A stretch of 64,000 nt of DNA from Amaricoccus solimangrovi. GTDB lineage: Bacteria; Pseudomonadota; Alphaproteobacteria; Rhodobacterales; Rhodobacteraceae. The position numbers and the translations under genes were made by a program. Shown piece by piece: positions 29,215 to 36,591 of the stretch. The stretch's first letter is position 1. Every line of letters begins with the position of its first letter. The stretch covers positions 248,001 through 312,000 of the forward strand of contig NZ_VFRP01000001.1 in NCBI RefSeq assembly GCF_006385685.1, read 5' to 3'. The notes beneath the pieces are model-generated. The model saw only the letters and a list, made by a program, of their open reading frames with translations, ran no database searches and had not been told where the DNA came from.

Positions 29215-30804
29215 TCAGGCGAAGACGAAATCCGACGCGCCGAGCTCACGCAGGTCGTGGAGGCCCGTCAGCGTGACGCTGTCGCCGCTCGCGCCGAACT
29301 CGATCCGGGTGTCCGCGCCGAGGTCGGCGAGGGTCATGTCGGACAGTTTCGAGAACCCGTAGGCGCTGACGTCGATCTTGTCGCCGTCGCAGGTCCGGAA
29401 GTCCCAGATGTCGTCCTTCCCGCCGCCGGGCAGGAAGACGAAGGTATCGGCGCCGCCGGTGGCATGGCCGGACATGGCGTAGCCGTCGCCGACCATCAGG
29501 TCGCAGGACTCGCCCCCGACCAGCGTGTCGTCGCCGCCGGTGGCGTGGCCGGACAGGCGCTCGCCGTCGCCGTAGAGCCGGTTCTCGCCGCTGTTCGCGG
29601 CGAAGATCAGGTCGTCCCCGCCCCGGGCATGGCCCGAGAGCTTGTCGGCGTCCCCGAAGAGCAGGTTGAGCTTCGTCCTTTCGCCGCCGATGATCGTGTC
29701 GTCGCCGCCGCGCGCATGGTCCAGGAGATGGCCCGCGTCGCCCCGGATCGCGTTGACGCGGCCGTGCTCGCCGCCGAGCATGGTGTCGTCGCCGCCGCGC
29801 GCGCGGTCGTACATCCATTCGGCGTCGCCGAAATCGTCGGCGTAGGCCGCCCGGGCGCCGCCCTGCGTCACATCGTCGCCGCCCCGGCTCTCGCCATACA
29901 TCCGCTCGCCTTCGCCGCGCAGCGTGTTGTGGGTCGCGTCGTCGCCGCCGACGAGGATGTCGTCGCCGCCCCGGCTCCGGTCGTGCATCTGCGCCCCGTC
30001 GCCGTTCAGGATGTTGTGCCCGGCATGGGCGCCGCCGGCGAGCCCATCCGCGCCGCCCTGGCTCCGGTCGCGCATCTCCGCCCCGTCGCCCGTCAGGATG
30101 TTGAGCCTGACATGGACCCCCCCGGCGAGCAGGTCGTCGCCGCCCCGGCTCTCGTCATGCATCGCGAAGGCGTCGCCGGTCAGGATGTCGCGCCTCGCAT
30201 GATCGCCGCCGGCCAGGACGTCGTCGCCGCCGCGCGCGCCGTCGTACATCTCGGACGCGTCGCCGCTCAGGAGGTTGCGGTCCGCGTGCCCCCCGCCCGA
30301 GAGCACGTCCGCGCCGCCCCGGCTCCGGCCCGCCATCAGGAAGGCGTCGCCGGTCAGTTCGTTATGGCCGGCGCGCGCGCCGCCGCTCAGCACATCCGCG
30401 CCGCCGAGGGCGCGGTCGTACATCTCCGCGGCGTCGCCGGTCAGGACGTTGCGGCCGGCACGGTTCCCGCCGGCCAGCACGTCGTCGCCGCCCCGGCTCC
30501 AGGCGTACATCAGGAAGGCGTCGCCGGTCAGTTCGGTGCGATGGGCGTGAGTCCCGCCGGTCAGCACATCCGCGCCGCCCCGGCTCCGGCCGAGCATCTC
30601 GGAGGCGTCCCCGACCAGGATGGTCCGGTTCGCGTGATTCGCGCCGGTCATCACATCGTCGCCGCCCCGCGCCTTCTGCCGCAGGGCGGCGGTCGCGTCG
30701 CCATAGGCGATGGCGCTCATCCCGTCGGGCAGTGCCAGAACCTGGTCGCCGCCGCGTTGCCGCCCGATCAGATCGCCGTCGATGTCCCCGAAGAATAGCC
30801 GCAT
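29215..30804 (-). CDS. RTX-like calcium-binding protein with 29-residue tandem repeats
   Basis: A 529-residue protein without a signal peptide. After MRLFFGDIDGD, about 15 tandem units of 29 residues (last two 28 and 27) run from about residue 16 to 450. A typical unit reads RGGDDVLAGG, four to six variable residues, N-x-L-T-GDA, then an acidic/Met-containing helix-like tail such as EMYDRS. Each has a GGxD turn and a GD turn, like expanded RTX nonapeptides. The last about 75 residues (FVFLPGGGKDDIWDF... DKIDVSAYGFS... SDFVFA) are the typical RTX C-terminus for type I secretion. Function unknown: extracellular matrix or Ca-dependent structural role is plausible. RBS GGGGAGGA. Divergent LacI regulator next door. 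Confidence 0.82.
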   Translation of the reverse strand: MRLFFGDIDGDLIGRQRGGDQVLALPDGMSAIAYGDATAALRQKARGGDDVMTGANHANRTILVGDASEMLGRSRGGADVLTGGTHAHRTELTGDAFLMYAWSRGGDDVLAGGNRAGRNVLTGDAAEMYDRALGGADVLSGGARAGHNELTGDAFLMAGRSRGGADVLSGGGHADRNLLSGDASEMYDGARGGDDVLAGGDHARRDILTGDAFAMHDESRGGDDLLAGGVHVRLNILTGDGAEMRDRSQGGADGLAGGAHAGHNILNGDGAQMHDRSRGGDDILVGGDDATHNTLRGEGERMYGESRGGDDVTQGGARAAYADDFGDAEWMYDRARGGDDTMLGGEHGRVNAIRGDAGHLLDHARGGDDTIIGGERTKLNLLFGDADKLSGHARGGDDLIFAANSGENRLYGDGERLSGHATGGDDTLVGGESCDLMVGDGYAMSGHATGGADTFVFLPGGGKDDIWDFRTCDGDKIDVSAYGFSKLSDMTLADLGADTRIEFGASGDSVTLTGLHDLRELGASDFVFA

Positions 30805-30893
30805 GCGTTTCCTCCCCTTTGCTTCTTGGCCGAGCCTGGTTCGTTGAGGCCCAACTTGAATTGAACCCGTTTCATTTGGCAAGGCTCGACGCA

Positions 30894-30924
30894 TTGACAC
30901 AGATCATTGCGTCGCCTCTAAAAT
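30894..30924 (+). promoter_or_regulatory. Sigma-70-like promoter of the LacI-family gene
   Basis: A consensus -35 TTGACA (30894-30899) is followed by TCTAAA at 17 nt or TAAAAT (30919-30924) at 19 nt, 40 bp before the LacI-family ATG. The small palindrome GAAC-G-GTTC (30928-30936) lies just downstream and could be an autoregulatory site. The region also separates the RTX gene, which reads the other way. Confidence 0.55.
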
Positions 30925-30963
30925 CGGGAACGGTTCGCGGCCGGGCCGCGTGAGGAGCCCGCG

Positions 30964-31965
30964 ATGGCGAAGCCGACCTTCAACGATATCGCGCTTCGCG
31001 CCGGGGTCGGCGTCGCGACCGTCGAACGCGTGCTGAACGGCCGGGGCGGGGTGCGGCCCGCGACCGTCGAGCGCGTGATCGCCGCCGCCCGCGCGCTCGA
31101 CTATCCCCGCCGCCTGCCGGAGGTGCACCGCGGGCTCCTCCGGATCGAGATCCTGCTGGTGCGGCCCGAGACGGGGTTCTACGCCCGTCTCTCGCGCGCC
31201 TTCGAGCGGATCGCGGCGACGCTCGACCCGACGGTGCGCGTGCATCGCACCTTCCTCGACGAGGCCGATCCGGAGGGAATCGCGCGCCGCGTCGCTCAGC
31301 GCGAGCCGCGCCGCGCCGGGCTCATCCTCGCCGTGCCCGACCACGCCGCCATCCGCGCCGCCGTCGCCGGGCTCGGCCCGGACACGCCGATCGTGCATGT
31401 CGTCACCCGCGCGCACGAGAGCGTCGGGGAACTCGTCGCGATCGACAACCGCGCCGCCGGGCGCAGCGCCGCGATGTTCATCGCCCGGATGCGGCAACGG
31501 CCCGGCACCGTCATCGCGGTCTCCCACCACATCTACGAGGTCCACCGCGCCCGCCTGCGCGGCTTTTCCGACTATTTCGCCGAGCACGGGCCGGAGGGGC
31601 TGGCCTTCCGCTGGATCGGCTTCACCCGCGACGACCGGCGCGTGGCGGGCGACCTGCTGTTCCGCGCCTTCGACCTCTGGCCCGACCTCGTCGGGATCTA
31701 CAACGCCGGCGGCGGGAACACCGGCCTCATCGACGCGCTGAGGCGCCACCCGCGCGGGCGCGAGCTCTTCTTCGTCGGGCACGAACTCAGCGAGGCGACG
31801 GAGGCGGCGCTGCGCGACGGGATCATGGACATCGTGCTCGACCAGGCGCCCGAGGCGCAGGCGCGGCGCGCGATCGACCTGATGCTGCGCCGGATCGGCC
31901 TGCTCGGGATGGAGCCCGACACGCGTCCCATCCGCTTCACCACGGTGACAGCCGAGAGCCTTTGA
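30964..31965 (+). CDS. LacI family transcriptional regulator
   Basis: A 333-residue LacI/GalR-type regulator: HTH at 4-26 (TFNDIALRAGVGVATVERVLNGRG), hinge helix at about 45-58, and a periplasmic-binding-protein-like effector domain of the ribose/sugar type (about 60-330). The recognition helix reads VATVERVLNG rather than the common VSxxTVSRVLNG. It lies between the RTX gene and the desaturase/Rieske pair (155 bp on), on the same strand as the latter, and an 18-bp palindrome covers its stop. It probably controls one of those neighbours. Ligand unknown. Confidence 0.92.
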   Translation: MAKPTFNDIALRAGVGVATVERVLNGRGGVRPATVERVIAAARALDYPRRLPEVHRGLLRIEILLVRPETGFYARLSRAFERIAATLDPTVRVHRTFLDEADPEGIARRVAQREPRRAGLILAVPDHAAIRAAVAGLGPDTPIVHVVTRAHESVGELVAIDNRAAGRSAAMFIARMRQRPGTVIAVSHHIYEVHRARLRGFSDYFAEHGPEGLAFRWIGFTRDDRRVAGDLLFRAFDLWPDLVGIYNAGGGNTGLIDALRRHPRGRELFFVGHELSEATEAALRDGIMDIVLDQAPEAQARRAIDLMLRRIGLLGMEPDTRPIRFTTVTAESL

Positions 31966-31979
31966 TCTGATCTGATCAA
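31962..31979 (+). promoter_or_regulatory. 18-bp palindrome upstream of desaturase-Rieske operon
   Basis: TTGATCTGATCTGATCAA is palindromic in 8 of 9 base pairs and consists of three overlapping TGATC units. It overlaps the TGA stop of the LacI-family gene and is about 140 bp upstream of the sterol-desaturase ATG. A regulator-binding site is a reasonable guess; the bound protein is unknown. Confidence 0.4.
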
Positions 31980-32119
31980 GCGAGTCGTGGATCCCGGGCC
32001 GCGCGAGGCGTATCTCCATTCCCATCAACGAAGACAACGGGACGCGCCCCGAAGGGGACGGGCGGCAAAAAGCCGCGCGGCGGGCGCCTGTCTCCCGCAC
32101 CGACGCGGAGGAGCACGCG

Positions 32120-33175
32120 ATGGACGACCTCGAATACGGCAAGAGGAACAAGCGGGGCGACTGGTCCCCGAACGAGCCCGCGGCGCTCGCGCCGCTCTTC
32201 ACGACGCCCTTCGACCTGAAGGCGCTCGCGAAGTGGCTGCCGCACTACTTCTTCCCTTGGAACATTCTCTTCGCGCTCTCGGCCGTCGCATACTGGGCCT
32301 GGATCATCCCGCCGGTCGAGACGATGGCGACGCTCTCCTGGGGCTGGGCGCTCTGGCTCTACGCGGTGAACGCGGTCGCGACCTTCCTCTTCTTCGGCGC
32401 CTTCGAACTGCATCTCTACGTGCTGCGGCGCCAGGCGAACCGCTTCAAGTACAATGGCAAGTTCCCCTCGGAACAGAAGAGCGGCGTGTTCTGGTTCCAG
32501 AGCCAGAACCTCGACAACATCCTGCGCACCTTCCTCTCCGGCGTGACGATCTGGACCGCGATCGAGGTCGTCACCCTCTGGGCCTTCGCCAACGGCTACG
32601 CGCCCTGGCTGGGCTTCGCCGACCATCCGGTCTATCTCGCCGCGCTCGCGCTCGTCGTGCCGGTGATCCACGAATTCCACTTCTTCTGCGTGCACCGGCT
32701 CATCCACACGCCCTTCCTCTACAAATGGGTGCATTCGGTCCACCACAACTCGGTCAACCCGTCGCCCTGGTCCTCGCTCTCGATGCATCCGGTCGAGCAT
32801 CTGCTCTACTTCTCGACGATGTTCTACCACCTGATCATCCCGTCGAACCCGATCATCGCGCTCTACCAGCTGAACTACGCCGCCTTCGGCGCGATCCCGG
32901 GCCATGTCGGCTTCGACAAGGTCGAGGTGGGCGAGGACCACGTCGTCGACAGCCACGCCTATGCCCACTACCTCCACCACAAGTATTTCGAGGTGAACTA
33001 CGGCGACGCGCTCATCCCGCTCGACAAGTGGTTCGGCACCTGGCACGACGGCTCCCCCGAGGGCGAGGCGCGCATGAACGAACGCTACCGCGCCCGCAAG
33101 GCGAAGCTCGCCGCGGCCGAGGCCCGCAGGGCCGCCCGTAATCCCCAGCCCCAAGTCAAGGAAGCCGCGCAGTGA
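32120..33175 (+). CDS. Sterol desaturase/fatty acid hydroxylase family protein
   Basis: A 351-residue integral-membrane di-iron oxygenase. Histidine boxes of the superfamily are clear: H192-x3-H196 (HRLIH), H205-x2-HH209 (HSVHH) and H283-x2-HH287 (HYLHH), plus H184, H187, H223, H227, H274 and H279. TMs lie at about 43-62, 73-92, 134-152 and 168-188. Such enzymes hydroxylate or desaturate lipids, sterol-like molecules or carotenoids, using electrons from ferredoxin. The Rieske gene overlaps it by 4 nt. The pair recalls the mocD/mocE rhizopine genes, but the substrate here is unknown. Confidence 0.85.
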   Translation: MDDLEYGKRNKRGDWSPNEPAALAPLFTTPFDLKALAKWLPHYFFPWNILFALSAVAYWAWIIPPVETMATLSWGWALWLYAVNAVATFLFFGAFELHLYVLRRQANRFKYNGKFPSEQKSGVFWFQSQNLDNILRTFLSGVTIWTAIEVVTLWAFANGYAPWLGFADHPVYLAALALVVPVIHEFHFFCVHRLIHTPFLYKWVHSVHHNSVNPSPWSSLSMHPVEHLLYFSTMFYHLIIPSNPIIALYQLNYAAFGAIPGHVGFDKVEVGEDHVVDSHAYAHYLHHKYFEVNYGDALIPLDKWFGTWHDGSPEGEARMNERYRARKAKLAAAEARRAARNPQPQVKEAAQ

Positions 33176-33498
33176 GCACCCTCGCCGACACCTGGATCAC
33201 CGTCTGCCGTCTCGACGACATCGAGCAGGAGGGCGCCTTCCGCTTCGACCACGGCGCGCGCACCTTCGCCGTCTACCGCGCCCCCGACGACAGCGTCTGG
33301 TGCACCGACGGGCTCTGCACCCACGAGGCGGTCCATCTCGCCGACGGGCTGGTGATGGGTTACGAGGTCGAGTGCCCGAAACATTCCGGCGCCTTCGACT
33401 ACCGCGGCGGCGAGGCGATCCGCCTGCCGGCCTGCAAGGATCTCAACACCTATCCCGCCGAGATCGTCGGCGACGAGGTGCGGATCCGGATCGGCTGA
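33172..33498 (+). CDS. MocE-type Rieske ferredoxin
   Basis: A 108-residue Rieske [2Fe-2S] protein with the two ligand boxes C49-T-H51 (LCTHEAVHL) and C68-P-K-H71 (ECPKHSG), the standard CXH...CXXH spacing. It has the short ferredoxin form used by dioxygenase-type and MocE systems, not a membrane Rieske of bc1. The GTG start overlaps the desaturase stop (GTGA), so it is very likely the electron donor for that enzyme. No ferredoxin reductase follows; a shared cellular one may supply electrons. Confidence 0.9.
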   Translation: MSTLADTWITVCRLDDIEQEGAFRFDHGARTFAVYRAPDDSVWCTDGLCTHEAVHLADGLVMGYEVECPKHSGAFDYRGGEAIRLPACKDLNTYPAEIVGDEVRIRIG

Positions 33499-33572
33499 CC
33501 TCCACCTTCCGGGCCCTCCGGGGCCCGGCCTTTCGCATTCCCCTGGACCGACCCCGGCGCCGCGCGCCGGGA

Positions 33573-34376
33573 TCATTGCTTTCCGAGTTCCTCCGCCCGC
33601 GCGAAGGCCGCCCGGACCGCCTCGGTCATCAGCCGGGTCAGCCGGTCCTCGCCCATCAGCACGTCGAGCGCCGCGGCCGTGGTGCCGCCCGGGCTCGTCA
33701 CCGCCCGGCGCAGCGCCGCCGCGTCCTCGGGCGCGGCTTCCGCGAGCGCGGCGGCGCCGAAGACGGTCTGGCGCGCCGCCTCGGTCGCGACGTCGTCGGG
33801 CAGGCCGATCGCCCGCGCCGCGTCCGCCAGCGCCTCGATGAAGTGGAAGAGATAGGCCGGGCCGGAGCCGGAGACGGCGGTGATCCGGTCGATCATCGTC
33901 TCGTCGTCGAGCTCGAACACGCGCCCCGAGGGTTCCAGAAGCCGGCGCACCAGCGCCCGCTGCTCCGCCGTGACGGCGGCGTTCGCGGTGAAGCCGAAGA
34001 CGCCGCGCCCGATCGCCGCCGGCGTATTGGGCATGCAGCGCACGATCGCGGCCTCCCCGAGCCCGCGGGCGAGCGCGGCCATCGTCGTGCCGGCGGCGAT
34101 GGAGACGAAGCAGCCGTCGCGAAACCGCGCGTAACCGGGCAGGACCTGCTCCATCATCTGCGGCTTCACCGCGAGGATCGTCACGTCGGGCGCGAAGCCT
34201 TCCGGGATGCCGGAGTGGTCCGCGACCGCCAGGGCGCCCGTCGCCTCGGCCCGTTCCCGGAGCGGGGCGGCCGGTTCGACCACGACCACCTCGGGCGCAT
34301 CGGCCATCTTCATCCAGCCCGCCAGCATGGCATGGCCCATGTTGCCGCAGCCGACGAGCAGAAGCCGGATCGTCAT
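33573..34376 (-). CDS. proC: Pyrroline-5-carboxylate reductase
   Basis: A 267-residue enzyme reducing pyrroline-5-carboxylate to proline with NAD(P)H, last step of proline synthesis. Rossmann motif LLVGCGNMGHAMLAGW (5-20), AVKPQMMEQVL (near 75) and the conserved C-terminal SGSGPAYLFHFIEALADAA (168-186) and SPGGTTAAALDVL motifs (about 228-240) are all present. The start ATG is preceded by GGAGGGAACAAG. It is convergent with the Rieske gene and divergent from the SqdB-like gene. Confidence 0.96.
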   Translation of the reverse strand: MTIRLLLVGCGNMGHAMLAGWMKMADAPEVVVVEPAAPLRERAEATGALAVADHSGIPEGFAPDVTILAVKPQMMEQVLPGYARFRDGCFVSIAAGTTMAALARGLGEAAIVRCMPNTPAAIGRGVFGFTANAAVTAEQRALVRRLLEPSGRVFELDDETMIDRITAVSGSGPAYLFHFIEALADAARAIGLPDDVATEAARQTVFGAAALAEAAPEDAAALRRAVTSPGGTTAAALDVLMGEDRLTRLMTEAVRAAFARAEELGKQ

Positions 34377-34899
34377 CTTGTTCCTCCCTCCGCGCCAAAC
34401 GCGGGAAATCCCTGATCTTTCCCCGCGCGGCCGGGTCCGGCCGGTCCGCCCGGGACGGGGAGGGGATGGGCGAAAACGGCTGGCGCGTCAACGTTCCCGG
34501 GGCCGGCCGAGGCGATACACGTTTCGCGTGTGGTAGAAGGCGCGGGAGCTCCCGCCGCGCCCAAAAAAAAGCCAAAAATAAACCCTATTTGAGAAGTTTC
34601 CCTCGCAAGCGTTTGCGCGCTGCAAAAAAACGTTGACACAAAGGTGATCTGACGGAACCTTCGAGAGACGATCGATGGCTCCGTAGTTGAGATTTCGATT
34701 GAACAGCCGGATGGCCACGATCGGTGGGGGAGTGGTTCGGCTCGCATACCTGCTTGTCGCGCGGGAGCAAGATCGCCCGCGCGTGTGATGTCGGCTTCGC
34801 GCCGGCGCGCCGGTCACCGGAGGTGAGCGGACGGGGCGCGAATGAGTGAAGCGGCTGATGGATCAGAGGCCGGTGGTTCGCTGAGAGGGGATAGGTGGT
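34377..34899 (+). promoter_or_regulatory. 523-bp leader region of the SqdB-like gene
   Basis: No convincing gene here. The left part carries several A- and T-rich patches unusual in this genome (34562-34595). An almost perfect LacI-type operator CGCAAGCGTTTGCG sits at 34604-34617 and a -35-like TTGACA at 34633-34638; no good -10 lies at the right distance (AACCTT only), so the promoter is uncertain. The coding start is about 260 bp on, implying a long untranslated leader. The last part holds the gene's RBS GAGAGGGG. Confidence 0.45.
34604..34617 (+). promoter_or_regulatory. LacI-type operator candidate
   Basis: CGCAAGCGTTTGCG is palindromic in six of seven base pairs with the central CG typical of LacI/GalR-family operators. 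It lies 16 bp before a TTGACA box. The nearest LacI-family gene is at 30964, so that regulator is a candidate; the link is not shown. Confidence 0.4.
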
Positions 34900-36114
34900 A
34901 TGGCGGATATCGTTGTTTTCGGTGGAGACGGTTACATTGGCTGGCCGCTGGCGCTCGAGCTGGCGACGTCCCATCCGCAGAAGAAAGTGCTGATCGTAGA
35001 CAACTACCTGACGCGCGCCCATGCCGAGGCGCTCGAGGGGGGGTCGCTCCTGCCGATCCGGCCGCTGCCGGAGCGCGTCGCCGCCTACCGGGACGCCTTC
35101 GAACTCGACAATCTCGACTATCTCGAACTCGATTGCGCCAATTCGGACCAGATGACCGAGTTCATGCGGAGCATCTCGCCCGAGGTGGTCTATCACCTCG
35201 CCCATCAGCGGGCCGCGCCCTATTCGATGCTCGGCCTGAAGGAATGCGTCGAGACCATCACGAACAACGAGGTCGGTTTCCTCAACCTGATCTGGCTGCT
35301 CCGGGACTATCACCCGAACTGCCACCTCGTGAAGCTCGGCAGCTTCGGCGCCTATGCCAAGGCCGGGCTCGACATTCCGGAAGGCAACGCGGTCATGTCG
35401 TGCAACGGCAAGACCTCGGCCGGACCGATGCCCTTCCCGCGGGCGAGCGACGACTTCTATCACATCACCAAGATCAACGACGGCAACTTCGCCGGTCTCG
35501 CGGCCCGCAAATGGGGCTTGCGCGTGACGGACGTGATGCAGTCGACCGTCTTCGGCGCGATGACCGACAAGACGCTCGCGGACGAGCGGATGCACACCCG
35601 CTTCGATTATGACGAGATCCTCGGCACCGTGCTGAACCGGTTCTGCGCCCAGGCGCTCTGCGGCGTGCCGCTGACGGTCTACGGGCTCGGCACGCAGACC
35701 TCGGGCATCATGACGCTCGAACACTGCATCGCGGTGCTGGTCTCGCTCGCCGACGCGCCCTGCGCGCCCGGCACCCACCGGATCATCAACAACTGCCCGA
35801 AGGTCTATTCGATCAACGAGCTCGCGGAGATGGTCCGGCTCGAGGGCACGAAGCTCGGGCTCAACGTCAAGGTCGCGCGCAACCGCTACAATCCCCGGTT
35901 CGAGGACGGGGTCTCCCACGACTATTCGGTGGAGACGTCCTATCTCTCGAAACTCCCGGACCCGATGCCGATGCGGCTCGCGGTCGCGCGGAGTCTCGAG
36001 GTTCTCGGCCGGCACCGCGACCAGATCCGCGTCGCCTGCGTCGAGCCGAGGCACGACTGGATGGGCACCGGCGGCGCGGCGCAGGCCGAGGAGCCCGTCG
36101 CCCACAGCGGCTGA
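34900..36114 (+). CDS. NAD-dependent epimerase, UDP-sulfoquinovose synthase-like (SqdB/SQD1)
   Basis: A 404-residue extended SDR. NAD motif GGDGYIGW (8-15) and YxxxK residues Y187 and K191 (DFYHITK) are present. The SqdB-like regions are visible: LVKLGSFGAYAKAGLDIPEG (143-162), KTSAGPMPFPRASDDFYH (171-188), and GLRVTDVMQSTVFGAMTDKT (196-215). In SQD1 the proton-relay Thr of KLGTMGEYG is replaced here by S148. SQD1/SqdB makes UDP-sulfoquinovose for sulfolipid. No sqdX/sqdD glycosyltransferase is nearby, so another UDP-sugar product is possible. Start is the ATG with GAGGGG upstream; a strong terminator follows. Confidence 0.72.
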   Translation: MADIVVFGGDGYIGWPLALELATSHPQKKVLIVDNYLTRAHAEALEGGSLLPIRPLPERVAAYRDAFELDNLDYLELDCANSDQMTEFMRSISPEVVYHLAHQRAAPYSMLGLKECVETITNNEVGFLNLIWLLRDYHPNCHLVKLGSFGAYAKAGLDIPEGNAVMSCNGKTSAGPMPFPRASDDFYHITKINDGNFAGLAARKWGLRVTDVMQSTVFGAMTDKTLADERMHTRFDYDEILGTVLNRFCAQALCGVPLTVYGLGTQTSGIMTLEHCIAVLVSLADAPCAPGTHRIINNCPKVYSINELAEMVRLEGTKLGLNVKVARNRYNPRFEDGVSHDYSVETSYLSKLPDPMPMRLAVARSLEVLGRHRDQIRVACVEPRHDWMGTGGAAQAEEPVAHSG

Positions 36115-36152
36115 GTTCGCCGCCAGGAAACCCGTCGAGCACCGGAAACAGG

Positions 36153-36179
36153 AAGGCCAGCGCAACAGCGCTGGCCTTT
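36153..36179 (+). terminator. Rho-independent terminator after the SqdB-like gene
   Basis: An 11-bp perfect stem (AAGGCCAGCGC with GCGCTGGCCTT) around an AACA loop, followed by T after the stem. It lies 38 nt past the stop of the SqdB-like gene and would also work partly in the reverse direction. Confidence 0.85.
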
Positions 36180-36303
36180 CGGCTTGCCGCGCCCCCGGGG
36201 CGGGGAGTCTCGACCTCGGGACCGGCCGGGCACGCGCTCCGCCCGTCGGGGCGGGCGCCGTCAATCCGAGTCTTCGGAATGAGATCAAATTTAATAAACA
36301 AAA

Positions 36304-36334
36304 ATAGCATATTGCGATCGTTTATTCATGCTAT
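36304..36334 (+). promoter_or_regulatory. AT-rich inverted repeat upstream of acyl-CoA ligase
   Basis: ATAGCAT (36304-36310) and ATGCTAT (36328-36334) are a perfect 7-bp inverted repeat with 17-nt spacing in the most AT-rich patch of the gap. It may be a regulator-binding site; no direct evidence. Confidence 0.3.
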
Positions 36335-36591
36335 GTCCGGCCTCCCTTCCGGCTGTCGGGCCAGGACCGTGGCGCGGTCGCTTGCCGCGCTCCGGCGCCG
36401 CGGCCCGTCGCCAGCGCGGCGCCCCCCCGGCCTTGGTAGGGTATGGCCTCGGCGCGGCTTGGATTTTCCCGGGGCCTGCGCGAAACTCCGCCGCGATGTG
36501 GCGGGCCAAACCGATCCGGGGACGCCGGGGGCGATGTGAACGCGCCGCCGGTCCAACCTCCGGGCGCGGGAAGCCCCTGGAGGGAACGATC

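Larger units (their letters stand above)
36115..36591 (+). other. 477-bp gap between SqdB-like gene and acyl-CoA ligase
   Basis: Contains the terminator at 36153, then an AT-rich patch (36278-36334) with the 7-bp inverted repeat ATAGCAT ... ATGCTAT (36304-36310 and 36328-36334), and finally GC-rich leader up to the acyl-CoA ligase. The AT-rich patch is the likeliest promoter/operator of the next operon. No gene is seen. Confidence 0.5.

Noticed and set aside
34488-34817. Short minus-strand frame in the SqdB-like leader
   Set aside because: No Shine-Dalgarno, atypical composition and no recognisable domain; taken as chance in an AT-richer leader.
36279-36539. Small plus-strand frame before the acyl-CoA ligase
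   Set aside because: Arg/Pro-rich shadow-like sequence with no start signal.
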